64,000 bases of DNA from Microvirga sp. Mcv34 (GTDB lineage Bacteria; Pseudomonadota; Alphaproteobacteria; Rhizobiales; Beijerinckiaceae), in contig NZ_JALJRK010000007.1 of the NCBI RefSeq assembly GCF_024519725.1, positions 62,001-126,000 of the forward strand, given 5' to 3'. Position numbers and translations under genes: made by a program. Positions 51,445 through 60,685 of the stretch are shown here, in pieces. The notes below the pieces were generated by a model. The model was not told where the DNA came from. It ran no database searches and saw only the letters and a list, made by a program, of their open reading frames with translations. Within the stretch, counting starts at the first letter, position 1, and each line of letters begins with the position of its first letter.

Positions 51445-52494
51445 CTATTCCGCCACCTCCGGTCGGCTCCGCTGCAGCCAGCCGATCAGGAACGGCAGGA
51501 CCAGTCCGATTCCTAGGAATCGGACGAGGTGATGGATGCCCACATAGAGCGGGTCGAGCCCGAGGATCAGGGCCAGGACGGTCATGGCCTCCAGACCGCC
51601 GGGCGCGAAAGCCACGAGGCCGTTGGCGAAGCTGACGCCGGCGAGCCAGGCGGCCACGCTGGCGAAGAGCGCCGCCACCACCATGCCGACCGTGAAGGAG
51701 CCGAGCGCCGATACGAGCGCTCTTCTGAGGGTCGAGCGCTGGAGATTGCGGAACCGGTCGGCGATGAAGAGCCCGATCAGCACGAGACCGCCCGTGGCGA
51801 TCGCCGGGGGAATGACGCCGGTGACGAATTCCGTGCCATGGCTCACGGAACTGACGATGGTGGCGCCGAGCAGGATCGGCGCGGCCACCTTCAGCGCCTT
51901 GAACACCGTTCCCAGAGCGAGCCCGCCCAGCAGGATGAAGGCCATGCCTCCCGGACTCTCGACGGGAAGTCCGGCGCCGACCAGCGCCCCCGTGTTGCCC
52001 CCTCCTCCGGTCATGACCACGAGACTCGGCAGCAGGGCGATCAGCACGAAGAGCCGGAAGTTCTGCACGATGGCGATGGAAGCGACCTCGGCCTTCCGAT
52101 CGGCCGCGACGGCCAGGACGGTGGACAGCGCGCCGGGAACGGAGGCCAGCACCGCATCGGCCTTGCGCCAGCCGGAGATGCGCACGAGCCAGGCGCTCGA
52201 TGTCGCGGAGATGGCCATGACGCCGAAGACCAGAAGGATGAGGCTGCCCGGGTAGCGCGCCATCGCATCGATGGCGGCGGGCGTCACTGCCGCTCCCATG
52301 GCGGCGCCCGAAGTCAGCATGGCAGCATCGGCCAGCGCCTTCGGCAGGGGCAAGGCCCAGCCGGACAGGCCCCAGAGCGTCGCAGCGATGGCGGAACCGG
52401 ACAGCCATGCGGCCGGAACGCCGAGCCAGTAGAAGACGAGCCCGCCGAGAGCGGCAACCAGGATCTGAATGAGATGGGCAAGGATGAGACGCAT
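51445..52494 (-). CDS. AbrB-family (ammonia monooxygenase-like) membrane protein
   Basis: The 349-residue protein has about ten membrane spans in two repeats, with 'GGLVFYWLGVPAAWLSGSAIAA' at the N-terminus, 'SGAAMGAAVTPAAIDAMARYPGSLI' near residue 65 and 'APGGLEAMTVLALILGLDPLYVGIHH' (about residues 295-320), typical of the COG3180 AbrB family. The family name 'ammonia monooxygenase' is historical; function is unclear, perhaps transport. I take the ATG one codon inside the GTG. Convergent with the MurR/RpiR gene. Confidence 0.88.
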   Translation of the reverse strand: MRLILAHLIQILVAALGGLVFYWLGVPAAWLSGSAIAATLWGLSGWALPLPKALADAAMLTSGAAMGAAVTPAAIDAMARYPGSLILLVFGVMAISATSSAWLVRISGWRKADAVLASVPGALSTVLAVAADRKAEVASIAIVQNFRLFVLIALLPSLVVMTGGGGNTGALVGAGLPVESPGGMAFILLGGLALGTVFKALKVAAPILLGATIVSSVSHGTEFVTGVIPPAIATGGLVLIGLFIADRFRNLQRSTLRRALVSALGSFTVGMVVAALFASVAAWLAGVSFANGLVAFAPGGLEAMTVLALILGLDPLYVGIHHLVRFLGIGLVLPFLIGWLQRSRPEVAE

Positions 52495-52653
52495 CACGAC
52501 TTTGCTGAATGGACGTCCTTGGTTTCTAGGTCAAATGCCGAAGATGCGCAGATGCCATGCGGCCAAGGTCTGCCGTTGATCGGGTGAGGCGTTGCGGAGA
52601 TCGCGAAAGCCTGCTGAGATTGCGCGCATTCAATCGGGATCAGGGAGGAAACG

Positions 52654-53118
52654 GTGCTGCACGGAATCGACCCGGCGCTCAATGCGGATCTTCTGTATGT
52701 GCTCCAGGCCATGGGGCACGGTGACGATCTCGTCATCTGCGATGCCAATTTCCCTGCCGATTCCCTTGCGCGCCAGACCGCCTACGGCCGGGTGATCCGC
52801 ATGGACAATATCGGCTCGCCGCGCGCCATCCGGGCCGTCCTCTCGCTGATGCCCCTCGACAGTTTCGTCGAGTATCCGGCGGAGCGCATGGAGGTCGTCG
52901 GCAATCCCGACAATCTCCCGGTCATTCAGCAGGAAGCGCAGGCGGAGGTCGATGCGGTTGCGCGCCGCGACGCCGGGCGCGACACCTGGCCAATGGGTTC
53001 CGTCGAACGCTTCGCATTCTACGAGCGCGCGAAGAAGGCCTATGCCATCGTGGCGACCGGCGAGCGCCGCTTCTACGGCTGCTTCATTCTCAAGAAGGGC
53101 GTGATCGCGCCTCCGTAG
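52654..53118 (+). CDS. fucU: L-fucose mutarotase / RbsD-FucU family protein
   Basis: The 154-residue protein begins 'MLHGIDPALNADLLYVLQAMGHGDDLVICDANFPAD' across residues 1-36 (read from a GTG), with the conserved His and Asp of the RbsD/FucU active site, and ends with a Tyr pair in 'RRFYGCFILKKG'. It catalyses interconversion of sugar anomers, here fucose or ribose. The strong site CAGGGAGGAAACG precedes the start. No sugar genes are adjacent. It could serve the L-fucose-type cluster at 3.2-9.1 kb, 43 kb upstream (inference). Confidence 0.9.
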   Translation: MLHGIDPALNADLLYVLQAMGHGDDLVICDANFPADSLARQTAYGRVIRMDNIGSPRAIRAVLSLMPLDSFVEYPAERMEVVGNPDNLPVIQQEAQAEVDAVARRDAGRDTWPMGSVERFAFYERAKKAYAIVATGERRFYGCFILKKGVIAPP

Positions 53119-53131
53119 CGGGATCGTCTCC

Positions 53132-54334
53132 TCAGGTCACGAGCCTCGGCAGGGCTTCACTGATGCGGCGGACCGCCTCCTCCACGTCCTCGGGCTTGCG
53201 CAGATAGCAGAGGCGCAGATAGCCCTCGCCGGCCTCTCCGAAGGCGGAACCCGGCGCGAGACCGACATTGGCCTCGTCGATGAGGCGGAAGGCGATGTCC
53301 TTCGAATCCGTCGCACCCTTGATCTTCAGGAAGGCGTAGAAGGCGCCGCTCGGCGGCGGCAATTCGACGAGGCCGGTTTCCGCGAGGCGCCCGACCACTT
53401 CGCGGCCGTACCGGGCCTTGGCGATCTGATCGACCAGGAAATCCTCGCCCTGCTCGATGGCCGCCACGCCCGCGCGCTGAACGAAGACCGGCGTGCCGGA
53501 GGTCTGATACTGCACCAAGTTCTCGATCACCGGCCCGAGGGAGGGCGGCGCCTCCAGCCAGCCGAGACGCCAGCCGGTCATGGCCCAGTTCTTCGAGAAG
53601 GTCTGGATGAAGACGATTTTGTCCTCCGGCTCCATCACATCGCGGAAGGACGGCGTGCGTCCGTCGACCGTGAGAGAAGGATCATGGACGAAGCGTCCGT
53701 AAATCTCGTCGGCCACGATCCACAGCCCGTGCCGCCGGGCGAGGTCCAGCGCCGCGCGCAGGTCTGCATGGGTCGCAACCCAGCCGGTGGGATTGGACGG
53801 CGAGTTGATGACGAGCACGCGGGTGCGGGGCGTGATCGCCTTCTCGAGCCGCTCGAAATCGAGATGCCACCCCTTGGCGTTGATCGTCATCGGCACGGCG
53901 ACGGGACGCGCACCGGCGATGGTGATCGCACCGGCGAAGTTCGGCCAGGCCGGCGTGGGGATCAGCACCTCGTCGCCGTTGCCGGCCAGCATGCGGAACG
54001 CGATCTGCATCGCCGGCATGCCGCCGGAGGTCACGAAGAAGCGCTCGGGATCGAAGGGCTTGCCGTAGAGCCGCTCATGGTAGCCGGCGATGGCTTGGCG
54101 GAGTTCCGGGATGCCCCGCTGGTAGGTGTAGAAGGTCTCGCCCTTCGCAAGCGACTGGGCTGCGGCCTCACAGATGAAGGACGGTGTCGGCAGGTCGCCC
54201 TCCCCGACCCAGAGCGGGATGATTCCCGGCTTCAGCCGGCCATAGGTGAACACGTCGACGATGCCGCTCGTCGGCGCCTGCTCCGCCTCCGGGCGCAGGT
54301 TGAGAACGGACGGAACCGGCACGGACACATTCAT
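53132..54334 (-). CDS. Class I/II pyridoxal-phosphate aminotransferase
   Basis: The 400-residue aminotransferase shows 'PLWVGEGDLPTPSFICEAAAQSL', the N-terminal substrate loop, 'SPSNPTGWVATHADLRAAL' and the PLP-binding 'IQTFSKNWAMTGWRLGWLE', where Lys forms the Schiff base, followed by Arg in 'GYLRLCYLRKPEDVEEAV' for the carboxylate. It belongs to the aspartate aminotransferase superfamily. Started at MNVSVPVPS, where AAGGA spaces well. Amino-acid substrate unknown. A single gene, convergent with fucU. Confidence 0.9.
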   Translation of the reverse strand: MNVSVPVPSVLNLRPEAEQAPTSGIVDVFTYGRLKPGIIPLWVGEGDLPTPSFICEAAAQSLAKGETFYTYQRGIPELRQAIAGYHERLYGKPFDPERFFVTSGGMPAMQIAFRMLAGNGDEVLIPTPAWPNFAGAITIAGARPVAVPMTINAKGWHLDFERLEKAITPRTRVLVINSPSNPTGWVATHADLRAALDLARRHGLWIVADEIYGRFVHDPSLTVDGRTPSFRDVMEPEDKIVFIQTFSKNWAMTGWRLGWLEAPPSLGPVIENLVQYQTSGTPVFVQRAGVAAIEQGEDFLVDQIAKARYGREVVGRLAETGLVELPPPSGAFYAFLKIKGATDSKDIAFRLIDEANVGLAPGSAFGEAGEGYLRLCYLRKPEDVEEAVRRISEALPRLVT

Positions 54335-54449
54335 GGAGGGTTTCCTTGAAACGAGGCGAACAGGCATGGCCCGTTCGCCCGCTCAAGGCAAGTCCGGAAA
54401 AGGTCTCATGACAAATGACGAAGGATCCGATCGAAACCTGTGATGGATG

Positions 54450-54884
54450 TCAGGTGGTCCGGCCCGTCTTCAGAAGGTCGCGGATTTCCGTCAGCAGCTT
54501 CACGTCCGCCGGGATTTCCGCGGGCTTCTCGGCCGTGCCGGTCTTTGCATCCTCCGTGCGGCGCAGGCGGTTCATGCCCTTGACCAGGAGGAAGAGGATC
54601 CAGGCGATGATGGCGAAGTTGATGGCGACCGTGATGAAGTTGCCCCAGCCGAGCACGGCGCCCTGCTTCTTGGCCTCGTCGAGGGATCCGGCCGTGACGT
54701 GGCCCGACAGGGCCGTGAAGTAGTTCGAGAAATCGAGGCCGCCTGTGACGGCCCCGATGATGGGCATGAAGATGTCGCCGACGAGGGAGTCCACGATCCT
54801 GCCGAAGGCGGCACCGATGATGATGCCGATGGCGAGATCGACCACGTTGCCGCGCAGGGCGAATTGCTTGAACTCATTCCACAT
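54450..54884 (-). CDS. mscL: Large-conductance mechanosensitive channel MscL
   Basis: The 144-residue protein starts '[41 protein letters not shown]', the MscL N-terminal helix and first transmembrane span (residues 1-41), followed by '[25 protein letters not shown]' as span 2 (about 80-105) and a charged cytosolic helix. MscL is a pentamer that opens on membrane tension to release solutes during hypo-osmotic shock. Length is within family range. Confidence 0.97.
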   Translation of the reverse strand: MWNEFKQFALRGNVVDLAIGIIIGAAFGRIVDSLVGDIFMPIIGAVTGGLDFSNYFTALSGHVTAGSLDEAKKQGAVLGWGNFITVAINFAIIAWILFLLVKGMNRLRRTEDAKTGTAEKPAEIPADVKLLTEIRDLLKTGRTT

Positions 54885-54946
54885 GACCGGACCTCTTTGC
54901 TACCCCCTCAGCTAAAGCTGCCCGATCTGGGAATTTCGTCAAGCCT

Positions 54947-55056
54947 GAGAGCATCGAGCGGACCCAGTGGGCCGCTCGATGCGATGCTCTCGGCAAAAGA
55001 GGAAAGCATCGGATGGGATCCCAAAAGCGGGTTCCACTTTTGGGTCCGATGCTTTA
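54947..55056. repeat. Palindromic repeat block, copy 3
   Basis: Two hairpins in tandem: GAGAGCATCG / CGATGCTCTC (54947-54956 with 54982-54991) and AAAGCATCGGA / TCCGATGCTTT (55003-55013 with 55045-55055), the second with the same CCCAAAAG..CACTTTTGGG-type inner arms as copies 1 and 2. On the minus strand the repeat begins TAAAGCATCGGACCC, whose TAA is the stop codon of the VOC gene. Confidence 0.8.
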
Positions 55057-55575
55057 GCGGGCCGCCAGCAGATCCTGCAGGTCGAGGCGCTGCGTGACCA
55101 TGGCGAGTTCGCCGCTGGCGGTCCTCGGCCACTGGTCCTCGGGCCGGTCGACATAGAGCTCGATGCCGTTGCCGTCGGGATCGCTCAGGTAAAGCGCCTC
55201 GCTGACCCCATGATCGCTCGCGCCCTGCAGGGGAATGCCGGCCTCGGCCAGACGGTAGAGCGCATCCGCGAGGGCTGCCCGCGTCGGATAGAGGATCGCC
55301 ACATGGTAGAGCCCCGTCGAGCCGGGAGGCGGCGGGGAGCCGCCCTTGCTCTCCCAGGTGTTCAGGCCGATGTGGTGATGGTAGCCGCCCGCCGACACGA
55401 AAGCGGCCTGGGTTCCGTAGCGCTGGATCAGCTCGAAGCCGAGCACGCCGCAATAGAAGGCGAGCGCCCGATCGAGATCGGCCACCTTCAGGTGGACATG
55501 CCCGATCCTGACGCCGGGGTCGATGGGACGGGACGCCGGCACTCCGGCGGCTTCCTGTGGGATGGGTTTGACCAT
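55054..55575 (-). CDS. VOC-family protein (catechol 2,3-dioxygenase-like)
   Basis: The 173-residue protein has two beta-alpha-beta-beta-beta VOC modules. 'GHVHLKVADLDRALAFYCGVLGFEL' (about residues 25-49) and 'LYLSDPDGNGIELYVDRP' (about 128-145) hold His and Glu metal ligands; 'GGYHHHIGLNTWESKG' is in the middle. This order resembles YfiE/CatE-type extradiol dioxygenases more than glyoxalase I. It is followed on the strand by repeat DNA and preceded by a DoxX gene 9 bp upstream. Substrate unknown. Confidence 0.88.
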   Translation of the reverse strand: MVKPIPQEAAGVPASRPIDPGVRIGHVHLKVADLDRALAFYCGVLGFELIQRYGTQAAFVSAGGYHHHIGLNTWESKGGSPPPPGSTGLYHVAILYPTRAALADALYRLAEAGIPLQGASDHGVSEALYLSDPDGNGIELYVDRPEDQWPRTASGELAMVTQRLDLQDLLAAR

Positions 55576-55584
55576 GGGGGTGCC

Positions 55585-56019
55585 TCAGGCTGAGCGCGGG
55601 GAGAACGTGGGAGCAGTCTTGGCCGATCCGGCCCGCACCGCAAGAGCGCCGTCGCCCAGGAGGGCCTGCGTCACGAGGGCCGCGATCCAGAACGCCAGAT
55701 ATTCCCAGCCGCCATTCGGATTGTTGAAGAAGAAGCCTGCCGGGCCGTGGACGAACGCGATGGCGCCGAGCAGGATCGGGATCAGGGCCAGGGAAACCCA
55801 ACGGGTGTAAAGGCCGAGGATCAGGGCGATGCCGCCGGCCGTCTCGGCCGCGATGGTCAGATAGGCCAGCGCCGGAGGCAGGCCGAGGCTGCCGAAGAAC
55901 TGGGCGGCGCCGGACGGCGTGAACACGAAGACCTTCAGGCCGGCATGGGCAAGGAAGACGAGGCCGAGTGTGATGCGAAGGATCAGGGCGGCGTAGGGAG
56001 CGGTACGATTATCGATCAT
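55585..56019 (-). CDS. DoxX-family membrane protein
   Basis: The 144-residue protein has four hydrophobic spans and the DoxX pattern: 'ALILRITLGLVFLAHAGLKVFVF' (about residues 10-32), 'FFGSLGLPPALAYLTIAAETAGGIALILGLYTRW' (about 41-74) and 'VHGPAGFFFNNPNGGWEYLAFWI' (about 93-115). Starts at ATG after AGGAGATC. DoxX proteins associate with redox or thiosulfate/quinone chemistry. It is divergent from a LysR regulator and followed by the VOC gene in one transcript; both may respond to aromatic or quinone stress (inference). Confidence 0.9.
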   Translation of the reverse strand: MIDNRTAPYAALILRITLGLVFLAHAGLKVFVFTPSGAAQFFGSLGLPPALAYLTIAAETAGGIALILGLYTRWVSLALIPILLGAIAFVHGPAGFFFNNPNGGWEYLAFWIAALVTQALLGDGALAVRAGSAKTAPTFSPRSA

Positions 56020-56120
56020 CAAGGATCTCCTGAGATGAGCCTTTCATATGATTTCAAACCGTTGATATGATAATCTCACTTTTGGAATATTACCTCACAC
56101 CTACAGAGTGAAATCATTAA

Positions 56121-57035
56121 ATGCTCGACCGCGTCACCGGCATGCAGGTCTTCGTGCGCGTTGCCACGCTCGGCAGCTTCTCGGCGGCGGCACGGGCGCT
56201 CCACCTGTCGCAGACCATGGTGACGAAGCACGTGGCGGCTCTCGAGGAGCGGCTCGGGGTCAAGCTGCTGCACCGGTCGACCCGCAAGCTCATGCTGACC
56301 GAGGAGGGCCGAGCCTATCTCGCCGCCTGCGAGCGCATCCTTGCCGAGATCGAGGAGGCGGAGGCCTCCGCCAGCCTCGACCGCATCGAGCCTCGGGGAA
56401 CGCTGCGGCTGAACGTGCCCCTCACCTTCGGCTTCCGGCAGGTCGTTCCCGCTCTGACGGAGTTCAGTCGGCTCTACCCCGCCGTCTCCTTCGATCTGGG
56501 TCTCGCGGATCGCTTCGTCGATCTCATCGAGGAGGGGTGGGATCTCGCGATCCGGATCGGGCGCCTGAAGGATTCGAGCCTCGTGGCGCGGCGGCTCGCC
56601 GCCTGCCGAACCGTCGTGTGCGCCTCTCCGGCCTATCTGAAGGGTCACGGAACCCCGCAGACCCTGGAGGATCTCGCCCGGCACAATTGCCTCGGCTATA
56701 CCCTGCCGAGCGCCATCGGGGCGAGCCGCTGGGCCTTCGGCCTCGACGGCGAGATCTCGGTGCCGATCCAGGGCAATCTGCGGGCGAATAACGGCGATGC
56801 CCTCCTGGCCGCAGCCGTGGCCGGTCAGGGCCTGATCTACCAGCCCACGTTCATCGTGGGCGACAGCCTGCGCTCCGGCAGCCTCGTTCCGGTCCTGACC
56901 GCCTATCCCACCTACGAGCCCGCCATCCATGCGGTCCTGCCATCGGGCCGTCAGGCTCCGGCCAAGGTCCGCGCCTTCGTGGCGTTCCTGGCCGAGCGCT
57001 TCGGGCCGGAGCCGGAATGGGACCGGGACCTGTGA
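56121..57035 (+). CDS. LysR-family transcriptional regulator
   Basis: The 304-residue regulator begins 'MLDRVTGMQVFVRVATLGSFSAAARALHLSQTMVTKHVAALEERLGVKLLHRS' with a typical LysR winged helix over residues 1-55, followed by a substrate-binding domain (about 92-300) of the D-x-A-I-R ('DLAIRIGRLKDSSLVARRL') class. The gene is divergent from doxX and the VOC gene, so it likely controls them. Effector unknown. It ends 73 bp before the histidine-kinase gene. Confidence 0.93.
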   Translation: MLDRVTGMQVFVRVATLGSFSAAARALHLSQTMVTKHVAALEERLGVKLLHRSTRKLMLTEEGRAYLAACERILAEIEEAEASASLDRIEPRGTLRLNVPLTFGFRQVVPALTEFSRLYPAVSFDLGLADRFVDLIEEGWDLAIRIGRLKDSSLVARRLAACRTVVCASPAYLKGHGTPQTLEDLARHNCLGYTLPSAIGASRWAFGLDGEISVPIQGNLRANNGDALLAAAVAGQGLIYQPTFIVGDSLRSGSLVPVLTAYPTYEPAIHAVLPSGRQAPAKVRAFVAFLAERFGPEPEWDRDL

Positions 57036-57107
57036 CGTCTGCTGTGGTGGCGTTCACATTCGTAAATCGCTAAAGCTGTTTCATGTTTGCTTTCGAGGGT
57101 TGAGCCT

Positions 57108-60100
57108 ATGGTCGCCACCTGGGCCGTCGTATTGTCCGCTCTGGTTTATCTCTGCTTCCTGTTCACCGTGGCCCATTGGGGCGACAATGGAGGGCGGCGG
57201 TTCATCCAGGGCCCTGCCCGTTCCACCATCGCGGCCCTTGCCCTTGCGGTCTATTGCACGTCCTGGACCTTCTTCGGATCGGTGGGACTGGCGAGCCATT
57301 CCGGCTTCGACTTCCTGGCGATCTATATCGGCCCGATCCTCGTGATCGGACTGGGCTACCCCCTGGTCGCCCGCGTTGTGCGCGTGGCGAAGACGCAGAA
57401 CATTTCCTCCATCGCCGACTTCGTCGCGGCCCGTTACGGCAAGAGCGAGAGGGTCGCGGCTCTCGTCAGCCTGATCGCGCTGGTCGGCTCCATCCCCTAC
57501 ATCGCCCTGCAGCTGAAAGCCGTCTCGTCCTCTCTCGACGTCTTCCTGACGGCCGCCAATGAAACCTTCCTGATGAAGCCTCCCTTCATCGGCGATCTCG
57601 CCCTCGTGGTGGCCCTCGTGCTGGCAGGCTTCGCCGTCGCTTTCGGCACGCGCCATACGGATGCGACCGAGCACCAGAACGGACTGCTGCTCGCGATCTC
57701 CGTCGAGTCGGTGGTGAAGCTCGTCGCCTTCCTGGTGGTCGGCGGCTACATCACCTTCGTGATGTTCGACGGCTACGATGCCATCGTGCAGCGGCTCCAT
57801 GAACAGGGCACCACGGCGGATCTGATGAGCCGGACATCGGGGTTCGGCAGCTACGTCACGCTCATCCTGCTTTCCGCCTGCGCGGCGCTTCTCCTGCCGC
57901 GCCAGTTCCATGTGACGGTGGTGGAGAACCACGACATCGCCGACCTGAAGCGCGCCGCCTGGCTGTTTCCGCTCTATCTGGTGCTCATCAACCTTTTCGT
58001 GCTCCCGATCGCTCTTGCGGGCCTCGCGTCATTTCCCGAAGGCGCGGTCGATCGCGACATGACCCTGCTCGCGCTGCCGCTCTCGGACCACGCGGGCACC
58101 GTCGCCGTTCTCGCCTTCCTTGGCGGCTTCTCGGCCGCCACAGCCATGGTCATCGTCGATTCCGTCGCCGTGGCGGTGATGATCTCGAACCATCTCGTCA
58201 TGCCGATCGTCCTGCGGCGGCGCGCTTTCTCGGGCATCGATCCCGGCAGTTTCGTGATCGGCGTGAGGCGCATCTCCATCGTCCTGGTCATCCTCCTCGG
58301 CTATGCCTATTACCGGGCCTCCGGAGAGGCGGCGCTTGCCGCCATCGGCCTCTTGTCCTTCGCCGCCATCGCGCAGGTCGCACCGGCCTTCATCGGCGGG
58401 CTCATCTGGTCCCGCGGCACCGCGCTCGGCGCCAGCATCGGGCTGATCGTCGGCTTTCTCACCTGGGCCTATACGCTGCTTCTGCCGAGCCTCGTCTGGG
58501 ATGGCGTGTTCTGGTCCGACGTGGTCGTCACAGGCCCGTTCGGCATCACGGCTCTCAAGCCCACATCCCTGTTCGGGGTCGACCTGCCGCAGCTCACCCA
58601 TGGCGTCGTCTGGAGCCTGACGCTCAATATCCTCTCCTACGTCGCCTTCTCGCTCTGGCGGCCGGTGACCGCCATGGAGCAGATCCAGGCCAACGTTTTC
58701 CTGGGCGAGGCCGCCGCTTCCGCGACGCCGAGCTTCCGCCTGTTCCGCGCCAGCGTGACCGTCGGTGAGCTGCGCGCCACCGTCGCGCGGTATCTCGGCG
58801 AGGAGCGTACGACCCGCTCCTTCGAAGGTTTCACCCATAGCCGCGGACAGAACCTGGAGCCCCGCGCCGAAGCCGACGTCCATCTTCTGCGCTACGCGGA
58901 GCACCTGTTGGCCTCCGCCATCGGTACCGCATCGTCGCGCCTCGCGCTGTCGCTGCTACTGCGCCGCCGCACCGTGTCCACGGAAGCGGCGCTGAAGCTC
59001 CTCGACGACGCTTCAGCGGCCATCCAGCACAGCCGCGACCTTCTCCAGCATGCACTCAACTATGCCAAGCAGGGCATCACTGTGCTCGACAGCGACCTGC
59101 GCCTGCTGGCCTGGAACCAGGCCTTCATCGATCTCTACGACATGCCGCCCAACTTCGTGCATGTGGGCATCAGCATGGAGCGCATCGTTCACTACAACGC
59201 CTCGCGCGGCTCGTATGGGCCTGGCAGCATCGACGAACTCGTCGAGGCTCGCCTGCACTCCTTCCGCCACGACGTGGAGCCGGTGCGCCTCAAGCTCTAT
59301 CCCTCCGGCAAGGTCATCGAGATCCGCTCGAACCTGCTGCCCGACGGCGGCCACGTGACCACCTACACGGACGTGACCGAAACCGTTCTGGCGGAGGAGG
59401 CGAGCCGTCGCGCGAACGAGACGCTGGAGCAGCGGGTCCGCGAGAGAACCGAGGAACTGACCCGTCTCAACGAGGCCCTGCGAAGCGCGAAGGCTGAGGC
59501 CGACGAGGCGAACATTTCCAAGACGCGCTTTCTCGCCGCCGCCTCGCACGACATTCTCCAGCCCCTCAATGCGGCGCGTCTCTACGCGGTCTCCCTCGTG
59601 GAGCGCGATCGCGAAGCCGGCGACGGAACGCTGGCCGAGAACATCGACGCCTCGCTCGATGCGGTCGAGGAGATCCTCACCGCCATCCTCGACATCTCGC
59701 GCCTCGACACGGGCGCCATGAAGCCGCAATGGTCGAGCTTCCGCATCGACGAACTGTTCCGCCAGCTGCAGCGCGAGTTCGAGCCCGTCGCCCGCAACAA
59801 GGGCCTGAAGCTCACCTTCGTACCCTCCTCGCTGACCGTGCGGTCCGACCGCCGCCTCATGCGCCGCCTGCTCCAGAACCTGATCTCCAACGCGATCAAA
59901 TACACCCTGTCGGGCCGGGTGATCGTCGGCGGCCGCCGGCGCGGCGGCCATCTCGTGCTGGAGGTGTGGGACACGGGCCTCGGCATTCCCCCCTCGAAGC
60001 AGCGAATCGTGTTCCGCGAATTCCAGCGCCTGGACCAGGGCATGAAGGCCGCGCGGGGCTTGGGGCTCGGCCTCTCCATCGTCGAACGCATCGGCCGGGT

Positions 60101-60617
60101 GCTCAAGCATCCGATTACGCTGAACTCGGAAGTGGGCCGCGGCTCCGTGTTCCGCGTCGAGGTGCCGGTGGTGGCGGCCCTTCCGGCCACGGCGGCGGCG
60201 CCGGAAGCGCCGAAGCCGGCCGCGACGGTGCTGTCGGGCCTGCGCGTGCTGGTGATCGACAACGAGCCCGCCATCCTCGAAGGCATGCGCCTGCTTCTCT
60301 CAGGGTGGGGCTGCGACACCTGGACGGCGTCGGATCTCGAGACCGCCCACCAGGCCCTGAGAACGCACCGGGCCCTGCCCGAGGTCATCATCGCCGATTA
60401 TCACCTGGACGACACGGACGGCCTTGAACTCATCAAGGCCCTGCGCTGGAAGACCCAGGTCGATACCCCGGCCGTCCTCGTGACCGCCGACCGCACGCCG
60501 GTCGTGCGCGACGCGGCCGCCGCCATGAACATCCACGTGCTCAACAAGCCTCTGAAACCGGCGGCCTTGCGGGCGCTGCTGACGCAGTGGCGCGCCATGC
60601 GGGCGGCGGCGGAGTAA
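57108..60617 (+). CDS. Hybrid histidine kinase with N-terminal sodium/solute symporter domain (CbrA-like)
   Basis: This 1169-residue fusion has about 13 membrane spans in residues 1-500 forming an SSS-type transporter, a linker (STAC-like) at about 540-640, a PAS domain at about 650-770 ('GITVLDSDLRLLAWNQAF'), a coiled coil, then a kinase core with His814 in 'AAASHDILQPLN', an N-box 'NLISNAIKYT', 'DTGLGIPPSKQRIVFREF' and 'GLGLGLSIVERIG', and a C-terminal receiver with phospho-acceptor Asp1097 in 'VIIADYHLDD' and Lys in 'VLNKPLKP'. It probably senses solute flux through its own transporter, as CbrA and CrbS do. No response regulator gene is adjacent. Start at 57108 follows GAGGGTTG. Confidence 0.93.
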   Translation: MVATWAVVLSALVYLCFLFTVAHWGDNGGRRFIQGPARSTIAALALAVYCTSWTFFGSVGLASHSGFDFLAIYIGPILVIGLGYPLVARVVRVAKTQNISSIADFVAARYGKSERVAALVSLIALVGSIPYIALQLKAVSSSLDVFLTAANETFLMKPPFIGDLALVVALVLAGFAVAFGTRHTDATEHQNGLLLAISVESVVKLVAFLVVGGYITFVMFDGYDAIVQRLHEQGTTADLMSRTSGFGSYVTLILLSACAALLLPRQFHVTVVENHDIADLKRAAWLFPLYLVLINLFVLPIALAGLASFPEGAVDRDMTLLALPLSDHAGTVAVLAFLGGFSAATAMVIVDSVAVAVMISNHLVMPIVLRRRAFSGIDPGSFVIGVRRISIVLVILLGYAYYRASGEAALAAIGLLSFAAIAQVAPAFIGGLIWSRGTALGASIGLIVGFLTWAYTLLLPSLVWDGVFWSDVVVTGPFGITALKPTSLFGVDLPQLTHGVVWSLTLNILSYVAFSLWRPVTAMEQIQANVFLGEAAASATPSFRLFRASVTVGELRATVARYLGEERTTRSFEGFTHSRGQNLEPRAEADVHLLRYAEHLLASAIGTASSRLALSLLLRRRTVSTEAALKLLDDASAAIQHSRDLLQHALNYAKQGITVLDSDLRLLAWNQAFIDLYDMPPNFVHVGISMERIVHYNASRGSYGPGSIDELVEARLHSFRHDVEPVRLKLYPSGKVIEIRSNLLPDGGHVTTYTDVTETVLAEEASRRANETLEQRVRERTEELTRLNEALRSAKAEADEANISKTRFLAAASHDILQPLNAARLYAVSLVERDREAGDGTLAENIDASLDAVEEILTAILDISRLDTGAMKPQWSSFRIDELFRQLQREFEPVARNKGLKLTFVPSSLTVRSDRRLMRRLLQNLISNAIKYTLSGRVIVGGRRRGGHLVLEVWDTGLGIPPSKQRIVFREFQRLDQGMKAARGLGLGLSIVERIGRVLKHPITLNSEVGRGSVFRVEVPVVAALPATAAAPEAPKPAATVLSGLRVLVIDNEPAILEGMRLLLSGWGCDTWTASDLETAHQALRTHRALPEVIIADYHLDDTDGLELIKALRWKTQVDTPAVLVTADRTPVVRDAAAAMNIHVLNKPLKPAALRALLTQWRAMRAAAE

Positions 60618-60685
60618 GCCAGCAACGCGTGTCATCAGCGGCCTTGTGCCGGTGATGACATGGATGGAGCCGACAGCGGAGCGCT

